Assembly (NCBI GenBank): GCA_019137255.1
Contig: WPDH01000160.1
Span: 211,020 to 275,019 of the forward strand
From: Corinectria fuckeliana
Taxonomy: Eukaryota > Ascomycota > Sordariomycetes > Hypocreales > Nectriaceae
Direction of reading: 5' to 3'
DNA length: 64,000 bases
Within the stretch, counting starts at the first letter, position 1; each line of letters opens with the position of its first letter. The translations under genes were made by a program, and so were the position numbers. A model generated the notes under the pieces. The model saw nothing but the letters and a program-made list of their open reading frames with translations, was not told the origin of the DNA and searched no databases. Positions 57,018 through 64,000 of the stretch are shown in pieces.

Positions 57018-58129
57018 TTACGTCTTTATATGCAATTCAATATTCGGCACCGGTTCAGCGAGTGCCCACACAATCCCGTCCTCTACCACCTTGTCCCACC
57101 GTTGAGAGGCCGATATCTTCTCGTCGTACCCCCGGAATCCATGCGGAAGCCCAAGAAATAAATTCACGTCTGTAGGAACCCTGCATGACATCAGCCCTGG
57201 CTCCCCGTGGAGACATGCCGCACGTGGACTCACCCGGCCTCCGTCAACATCTTGGCGTAGAGAAGAGCCTCGTCTCGCAGCGGGTCCAAGCCGACTATCC
57301 CGAGGACCGTCGGCGGCATCCCCTTCACCTGCGCCGGGGATGCATTGCCAGGATTCAGCTTCGTGTCCCTGGCGTCGGGGTCCTTGACCTTGAGCAAATC
57401 CGAGAAGAACCGGAGGTCCGACACAGACATCAGCGGCGCCTTCTCGTTCTGTTTGTATGAGGATATAGAATGGTGCTTCATCTTCTCCAGTTGGGGCTCG
57501 TAGCAATCGGGGTAGGCGAGACACGGGATCATCAACACCTGTCCTGCGATTGGCGGCCGGGCATCTGTTTCCCTTGCAATGTGCCTTTGCAGTGTCAGCG
57601 ACGCAGCAACCCAGGCCCCCGCGGATATCCCGCCGATTATGACCCTGTCAGGGTCGCCAGCGAACTTGTCCATGTTGTCGTGCGCCCACTCAAACGCGTC
57701 TTCGGCGTCGTTCCACGGGATGGGATACGCATGCTCGGGCGTATGTCTGTAGTTGACGTTGAGAACAGCGACCTGGGACCCGCTGGCCACTCGAGCGCAG
57801 ACCGCATCCTCCCCGTCCAGTGTCCCAAACATGAAGCCGCCGCCCTGCAGGTGGACGTAGACGGGGAGACGGGTTTCGTTGCGGATGCTGGCGGGCCGAT
57901 AACTACGAGCCTCGACGAAGCTTCCGTCGCGGGTGGGGATGAGGTAATCTCGAGTATGGACTCGATGTGCCAGGTATTCCATTGCCCTCGCCGACTGCGC
58001 CTCTCGTTCTTGGTTTGTTATGCTGCGGAGCTCAGACAGCGACATTTGTTGTCCCGTCGGCGGTGGCAGGCTCGCCTCCAGAGCCAGCCACTCGTCGCTT
58101 GTTCCCGCATAGCTGGAAAAGTCACACAT
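57018..58129 (-). CDS. Alpha/beta hydrolase fold-3 esterase/lipase
   Basis: Exons 58129-57234 and 57180-57018 (53-nt intron, GTGAGT donor, TGCAG acceptor) give 352 residues. It is a hormone-sensitive-lipase-type hydrolase: VYVHLQGGGFMFG is the oxyanion-hole block (Gln where HGGG is usual), GGISAGAW holds the nucleophile Ser169, GLDPLRDE supplies the Asp (about 282) and LGLPHGFRG the His (about 312), so the triad is complete. No signal peptide follows the chosen ATG, so it would be cytosolic and act on small esters. The open frame extends 62 codons upstream without an ATG and that part is not conserved in style. Substrate unknown. Confidence 0.85.
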
Positions 58130-58760
58130 TGCGTGCGAGGAAGCATGAAGTCGGCAGTGAGGTGTTGATTGCCGATCTTTCTGGAGTCGTGAGTTGGCGA
58201 TGGCTATCTTTGGTTTCCGCACCCTGGCTGCACAAGTGCGGGAATTGGCTTGCAGTAACCGGCGATTCAACCACAATAACCTGCTCAGTAAAGGCGTAGA
58301 AAATATTAAAGCCAAGTCTGGTGTGGCGTATCTCCATCTACTTGACGGGACAGGAGAGGTCCAGTAATTACATTAAGAGAACGACGGGATGTTTCGGCTA
58401 ACAGGGTGGAGTAACTTGGCGATAATGCCGATGGCGGAGACGGGCCGAGGGAGATGATAAAGCCAATTGCCTTATTGACCATTTCTGCTCTGCCATTGAC
58501 AAAACAACTTGCGGGCATCCGATCCATACAGGATAGTAAGATGATAACACGGTGCATTCTCCCATTGCAAATGACTCGATTTGAACGATAAGAAATGGCA
58601 TGCCTGTGCCGGACCGAGATCCTGCAAGACAAGAATATCTTGGCCGCCAGTGATACAGGAGCTTTTATCACTGGCTTTGGAGTTGATTCAACCGACATCC
58701 ACCAACCGGCAAAAGTGCAAAAATAATTCAATGACATGTGTGCCACATGTGGCTGGAATC
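58130..58760. other. Intergenic region
   Basis: Between the hydrolase promoter and the tRNA. No supported gene. Confidence 0.5.
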
Positions 58761-58831
58761 TCTCCCGCCGGGAATTGAACCCGGGTCTCAAGCGTGACAA
58801 GCTTGCATACTGACCACTATACTACGGAAGA
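58761..58831 (-). tRNA. tRNA-Asp (anticodon GUC)
   Basis: The minus strand folds as a complete 71-nt tRNA. The 7-bp acceptor stem pairs TCTTCCG with CGGGAGA (one G-T pair). The D-arm reads GTATAGTGGTCAGTAT. The anticodon stem is CAAGC/GCTTG with loop TTGTCAC, anticodon GTC. The T-arm is CCGGG-TTCAATT-CCCGG. Invariant T8, the D-loop GG and the TTC of the T-loop are present. No intron; CCA is not encoded, as expected in eukaryotes. Internal A and B boxes are intact, so it should be transcribed by RNA polymerase III. Confidence 0.95.
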
Positions 58832-59471
58832 TTTCAGGCGTTTGGCGCCCGTGTAGGTGGATCAGCTCGATGATGGATAGGCGAAGGATTATTGAGGCAT
58901 ATATATCTGGTAGCCGTGGGCCTCAGCGCGGAGTTGCATCGAGTCTGATGTGAATCACAGCTCAACTGGTCGAGTCATGCCAGGCTGCAGCCCAACCTGT
59001 CGCACTTGAAGCCTTCTTGCTTCATTCTCCCTTGATGCCTTTACGCAACTCAGAAGACCTGACAATGGGCCAAGACAAGCACCATCAAGACCCTCGTGCT
59101 ATCGAGAAGATGGCAGGGCTTAACACCATCCAGCTATTGCCAACAGGAGATGGAGCTTGGCACCGCGGAGGAAGACGCATTCCGGCGCGACGCGACTGTC
59201 AACGTGCTCTTCTTCGACTTGGTCAACCGGGAGGTGGCTGATTTTGCTCGCCAGGGCCTCGGGGATCTCTCTGCCGGCATGGCTCCTCAGTCAGAGGGAT
59301 GCGCTGGGGGGTTCCGACGGCTAAAGACGAGTAACTTGGTATTCAATCTTGTGATCTTAAGCCAGACTCCTCCTCCTCCGGAGAAACTATCCAAGTGCAC
59401 TGCTCACAACTAATAGCGTCTTCGATACCCAAACCCTTCACGTCAGTTCCATTTCCACCAAGGCCCGTCTC

Positions 59472-61384
59472 CTATCGAACCTCGTGCTCTTCCGTCTCAA
59501 CGTCGGTGAAATCCGCCGGGTCAAGCACCGGCTCCCCCCTCCCAAACGAGTAAATCCCAAACATGACGCCCGTGAAGGCACCGCCGATCGGCGGCGCAAC
59601 AGCCAGGTCCTCGGCCTGCACATGCAGCGGCAGTGACGCGCCTCCCGCCAGCATCGAAAGCCCGTACGAACTGGGCGCGGCGTGGATCTCGAACTCGACG
59701 CCGTCGCCGGCTTGCTCCATGTCCGCGAATTTGCTCTGCCTGGGTTAGCAGCACACTCGACGAGCTCCAGCTCTGGCACGAGCAATCCATACCTCTATGG
59801 TGTTCCTTTGCGTCCCGGGTTCCCGAAACACTGCCTTCCTTACGACCTTTCCGTGCTCATCCTCCGCGGCAGCAACACCAACCGCTGCGTAGGAGTATTG
59901 GTTCCACCACACCACCACGCCCGCTTCATAGCCGCGGACCGTAGGGCTGAACTCCATCTTGGCGGAGAATCTCTGGCTGTGCGACGTCTGCTTTCTCAGG
60001 AGCATGGCTGGAGCCTCGGGGCTGGAAAGGTCAAAGCAGTTTCCAAACAGCCGCAAGACGCCGGGCCGCTCTGTCAGGCTGAAGCACTGCTTCAAGGGGG
60101 TGTCTAGGTTCGGTTAGGCAGCTCCTTTACCACCGAGGATCTCTGGGCTCTCACTCTTTTGATACCATCCTAGCTCGAGGGACTCTCTGGATAGATTGGC
60201 CCGCCATACCTGGGGACTTAATTGCTGTGCCGAGGCCAAGGACGCCCTCCCCCTTGTCTCCAAGGTGATGTTTTCTCCGCCGTTAAACACCGGCCAGTCG
60301 TCGTGCCACTCAACCGTCACTAGAAACGTTTCTCGTCCTGCCAACGTCAGCTTAGCACAGTATTCGCAAAGACACTGAAAATACCAAGCTGTGGTTCCAA
60401 GAAAACCCCCCCATGCTTTACTGGCCGAACACCCAGAAAGACGGCCCACCACTGCCCCTCGCCATCCTCAAATACATCGGCATGGCCCGTCCTCTGGACC
60501 TCCTCCTCGGGGCCGTTGTACCAGAGCGGCTTGCCTTGGCCCTCCCAGGGACCATATGGGCCTTGGCGGCTTCGCAGGACCCATTCCTGGTGCCCGGCTT
60601 CGGTGCCTCCCTCGGCGGTGAAGAGGTAGTAGTAGTCTCCGCGCTTGATGATGTGCGAACCTTCTGCGATTCCATGTGGCGATTCTCGGATTGGCCGAGG
60701 GGCAGTGAGTGTTCTTCCAGTCGACACGTCGATCTCTGAGACGTGGATGGCGAAATCCTTGACTTTGGAGTCGGGGGAGCGCCAGGCCAGCCTCATGGTT
60801 GTCGAGAGATATGCCTTGCCATCATCGTCCCAGAATAGCTACAGGCATGAGTTTGTCAAAGTCAAGAAGGGAACAGAGATCTTACGTCTTGGTCGAAGCC
60901 AGGGTTATCAAAGTACACTGGGTCAGACCAGGCATTCTCATCCCAAATGTTGTCCGTCCAGACGTAGAACCCACGCGGGAAGATGCGCTCCTACGACTCA
61001 ATCAGCACACTAGGCTTGCAATCACCAGACCCTATGGGAGAAACGCACATCAACGGTAGGTCTGTATCTCTGGAACAGCCCGTTTGCTAGATACCACCTC
61101 TTTTCCCGAGGCCGATATCTCAACGTGCTAGCCCAGCTCCCCGCCCCAGGTTCCACGGTGCGCATTTCAATCTGGCTGCGTCGCGTGAGGGCGTGGCCGA
61201 TGAGCTTCCAGTTGACCAGGTCGGCGGACGTGTAGACTGCGCATCCCGGGAATAATTCAAAGGTTGACGTGCTGAGGAAGAAGGTCGTGGGAGCCGCGTC
61301 CGAGGCGGGCACGACGCAGATGGTTGGATCGGGATTGAAGCCGCGGATCACCGGGTTGCGGAAGGTTACAGCTGTTTTGGCCAT
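59472..61384 (-). CDS. Glycoside hydrolase family 43 (beta-xylosidase / arabinofuranosidase-like)
   Basis: Six exons (61384-61049, 60990-60886, 60838-60376, 60337-60155, 60103-59793, 59735-59472), all in frame, give 553 residues. The N-terminal five-bladed propeller has the general base in FNPDPT (Asp19), an Asp in the DQDLFWDDDG region (about 147-153) and the acid in AEGSHIIKRGDYYYL (Glu206). The C-terminal half is the beta-sandwich that follows the propeller in the long beta-xylosidase-type members (LKQCFSLTERPGVLRLFGN, VVVWWNQYSYAAVGV). No signal peptide is seen, so it probably acts inside the cell on xylo- or arabino-oligosaccharides taken up during plant cell-wall breakdown. Length is normal for the group. 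All six exons share good splice sites. Confidence 0.9.
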
Positions 61385-62070
61385 GCTTGATGACTGCTTT
61401 TCGGACTTTGCAAAGCAGCAAGATATCATGGGCTCTCAGTATTAGGATATCCCGGCCGAGATCAGGTCACTCAGCCGAGCGGGGTTGGTCAGATCATTTT
61501 TCCATCAATAGAATGCCGAGCTGGACTACCAGATCTATTTAATGTGCAGAAACACAAGCATCATGACGACACTAAATAAAGGATGTGAACACTATCGTGT
61601 AGATGTGAATCGTGTATTCATACACTTGGGCCATCTAGGTAGTTGGTAAACACCCTCTGCCAAGTCTCAGACCGTCTAAGCCAGGCAACCGCATCTTGCA
61701 AAGAACCTAGGAAAATAGTAACAAGACCTCTCCCCTAAGATCTGCACCACGGTCGTGAACAACTGGCAGGTCTCCAGATCTACCCTCTTCCGACATGGCC
61801 CGTTCCAGGCAAACAAGTTGACAAGTTGACTCCAATATCGCCAATGCAAGTCTCCACGGCTGAGCAGCCGAGCCACCGACCCAACTGCATGGGTTTAGGC
61901 TGGCTGTGGAGTCGTAGAACAAATCGTTGCAGGGGCTGGCAAGCTGGTCCGTCAGCTGGGGAAATTGACTGACCCATGTTCAGGCGACGCCAGGAGGAAC
62001 CGGAGCGAGCCTTTGAGACCAGTACGGAAGGCTATAGGGCCTGGTGTCTCACATCAACTTTTTTTGGAAA
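61385..62070. other. Intergenic region
   Basis: GH43 promoter side, then gene-free sequence of normal composition up to the AT-rich boundary. Confidence 0.5.
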
Positions 62071-64000
62071 TTTCGCTAGAGTCACTCTGTACTGTGTGCT
62101 TATATGACCCTATACGCCCTCGTATGACCCCGTTTTGCGCATATTAATTAATCCCTAAATATTTTTAAGTTTTTTTTCACTAGAGTTACTTAATATAATA
62201 CGCTCTTATATAATCCTGTTATATATATTTACTAAGATCTTAGGATTAGGGGTATATAACCTTAGGTTATATATCTAGCTATAGCTTAAAAAAACCTCTT
62301 ACTATAACTTAATTTTTTCTTTTTTTTTTTTTAATATTATATTTCTAAGTATAAATACCCCCCCCTTTTAATTAGATTTATATTACTATATTACCTTTTT
62401 AATTGCTATTCTTTTATATGTAGTTTTATATAGCTAAGAGCTATATTTTAATACCTGTTTTGCTCACTTTAGCCTACTTTTAATAACTTTTAATTTTCTA
62501 CACATCTGTGTGTAATAGTAAGCTAACCTTTATTCTAGTAGGAAGTATTATCTTATACTTACCCCTCCCCCCCCCTTTTGCTACTAATTATTTATAAAAA
62601 TATACCTCTCTATATAATTATATTCTTATATATAATATTATATAATAAAATACCTTCTATATAAAAGGGTATTACTAAAAAAAAAAAGACTATTATTTAA
62701 ACTCTAGTTATTTTACCTCCTGCTCTCCTCTCTCTGCTACCCTCTAATATGATAAATAATAATATTATAGTAAGTATTAAGCTTAGTAATAAACACCTCT
62801 AGTATCTTCTTAAGAAGATACTTAGTGTGACTACTTATAAGTTTATATTTAATATTAAATAGCTTACTATAAACCTAGACTTAACTGTTTAGGCTTTTAT
62901 AAAGGGTTTAGCTAAAGCTAGTACTAAAAGTCTTATAGTAATTAAAATAACTAAGGTTAGTGCCTTTTTCGCTTATTTATTTAAGTATATAATCTTATAC
63001 TTACTTATACTAGGACTCTTATAAGCTTAAGATCTATAATAAGATTACAGCTAATCTAAAGATAATACTATATACTATTAACTTATATAATACTTAGAAT
63101 TATAATACTATATTTTATTATCTTTATAGTATTAAATATAATACTATAAAGTTATATAATAAATATAAACAGAATAATAGTACTCTTATTAGGTGTGTTA
63201 TTACTTATAATACTTACTTGTGTGCTAATTATTACTAGAACCACTCTAATATCTCTTACTCTTTTAGTAAGTTTTCTTATGCTTATATATAATCTTATAT
63301 ATATTACTAAGTCTTCTTTAGTTAAAAGACTTAGCGCTAAGTGTAAGGCCCCTACTAATAGTAAAAACAGCTTTAAAAGTGAGAATACAGACCTGTTTAA
63401 AAGTCTTAACTATAAGCTTTACCTTAAAATCTTAAAGATCTTTAAAAAGGCTACTAACTATAAGAAGAAGAAGTATATTTTAGCATATTAAGATATTTTA
63501 CTCTAAATGCTTAACTATAGATATTTACTAAAAAAAAAATTAGATATAAGATTTTAGCTTCTTTTGGTTTTTTTTATAATAGTAATAAAGTTATAATTTT
63601 AGGTATAATAATATACCTTAGTGTATAAAAGCATATAGACTACTATAATACTTATACTAATTAGCTAAGGTAATTAAATTTAATTATATTAATAATTTAA
63701 CTTTTTTTTTTTTGCTAAGTAACTAGTATATTAATATGCTACTAGCCTATAGTATAATATATATAAATATATAAGATTAAAATCTCTTAATCTTCCCCCT
63801 CTCTCCCCCCTCTCTTTTCTCTTCTTATAACCTTATATAAGTACTTACTATATTATTTTATTATTATATCTCCCCTACTAATTAACTTATTATCTTTCTG
63901 TATTTAGATTTAATAGTAGAAGATTAATAATAAATTACCTGTAAATAAAATAATATAACTACTTAAGATAAACTTTTATATTAAAATTAGCTATATAACT
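62071..64000. repeat. AT-rich, RIP-degraded repeat block (continues past window)
   Basis: Composition shifts within about 100 bp to very high A+T with almost no CpG and stays so to the window end. Long A and T runs, TATA repeats and short C runs are typical of RIP-mutated transposons in ascomycetes. One 98-codon frame at 63195-63491 (Leu, Ile and Lys-rich) has no recognisable domain and is probably chance or a decayed element frame. The left boundary contains two related segments differing by C:G to T:A changes (see findings). Confidence 0.75.

Noticed and set aside
63195..63491. 98-codon frame in the AT-rich block
   Set aside because: Leu/Ile/Lys-rich composition expected from AT-rich DNA; no domain. 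RIP makes a working gene unlikely.

Overview
The window looks like nuclear DNA of a filamentous ascomycete, probably a sordariomycete and perhaps a hypocrealean. The evidence is short introns (about 47-90 nt) with GTAAGT/GTRNGT donors and CTAAC/CTGAC branch points, GC-rich coding regions between CT-rich promoters, HET-domain genes, a trichodiene-synthase-family cyclase, a TRI101-like acetyltransferase, and AT-rich blocks carrying C:G to T:A transitions as left by repeat-induced point mutation (RIP). The placement is inference from gene content. No database search was run, and splice models were made by hand from reading frame and splice consensus.

Layout. 0-23 kb is mostly ordinary: a truncated membrane-anchored protein at the left edge, a GT2 polysaccharide synthase (3.2-5.7 kb), a delta-12/omega-3-type desaturase (7.6-9.0 kb), a Zn2Cys6 regulator relic (about 10.9-11.5 kb), a Cas1p-like O-acetyltransferase (13.2-15.9 kb) and a DAL5-type transporter (21.0-22.8 kb). 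23-29.5 kb is gene-poor, with one small AT-rich island at 26.2-26.7 kb. 29.5-38 kb is accessory and decayed: an orphan trichodiene-synthase-family cyclase, a short HET gene with a frame break at its 3' end, a multiply broken acetylglutamyl-phosphate reductase (ArgC/ARG5,6 C-terminal half) and a scrap of an MFS transporter.

From 38 kb: a GNAT-like membrane protein, a Pho84/PHO-5-type phosphate permease, a small conserved-looking protein, a HET-domain gene, two head-to-head protein-kinase paralogues (46.0-48.0 kb minus, 49.3-50.8 kb plus), an intronless TRI101-like acetyltransferase, a 3-hydroxyisobutyrate-dehydrogenase-like enzyme, an SVOP-like transporter, an alpha/beta hydrolase, tRNA-Asp(GUC) and a GH43 glycosidase. 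The last 1.9 kb is a RIP-degraded AT-rich block.

The two most interesting points are these. (1) The HET gene and the divergent kinase pair together look like a candidate self/non-self recognition locus. The kinases share an upstream domain, an intron position and unusual catalytic motifs. (2) That locus lies between a phosphate permease and a TRI101-like gene. In Fusarium these two genes are known to be close neighbours, so the locus may be an insertion into an old syntenic block. Also notable are three probable GC-AG introns in unrelated genes and an ArgC pseudogene whose lesions can be read individually.
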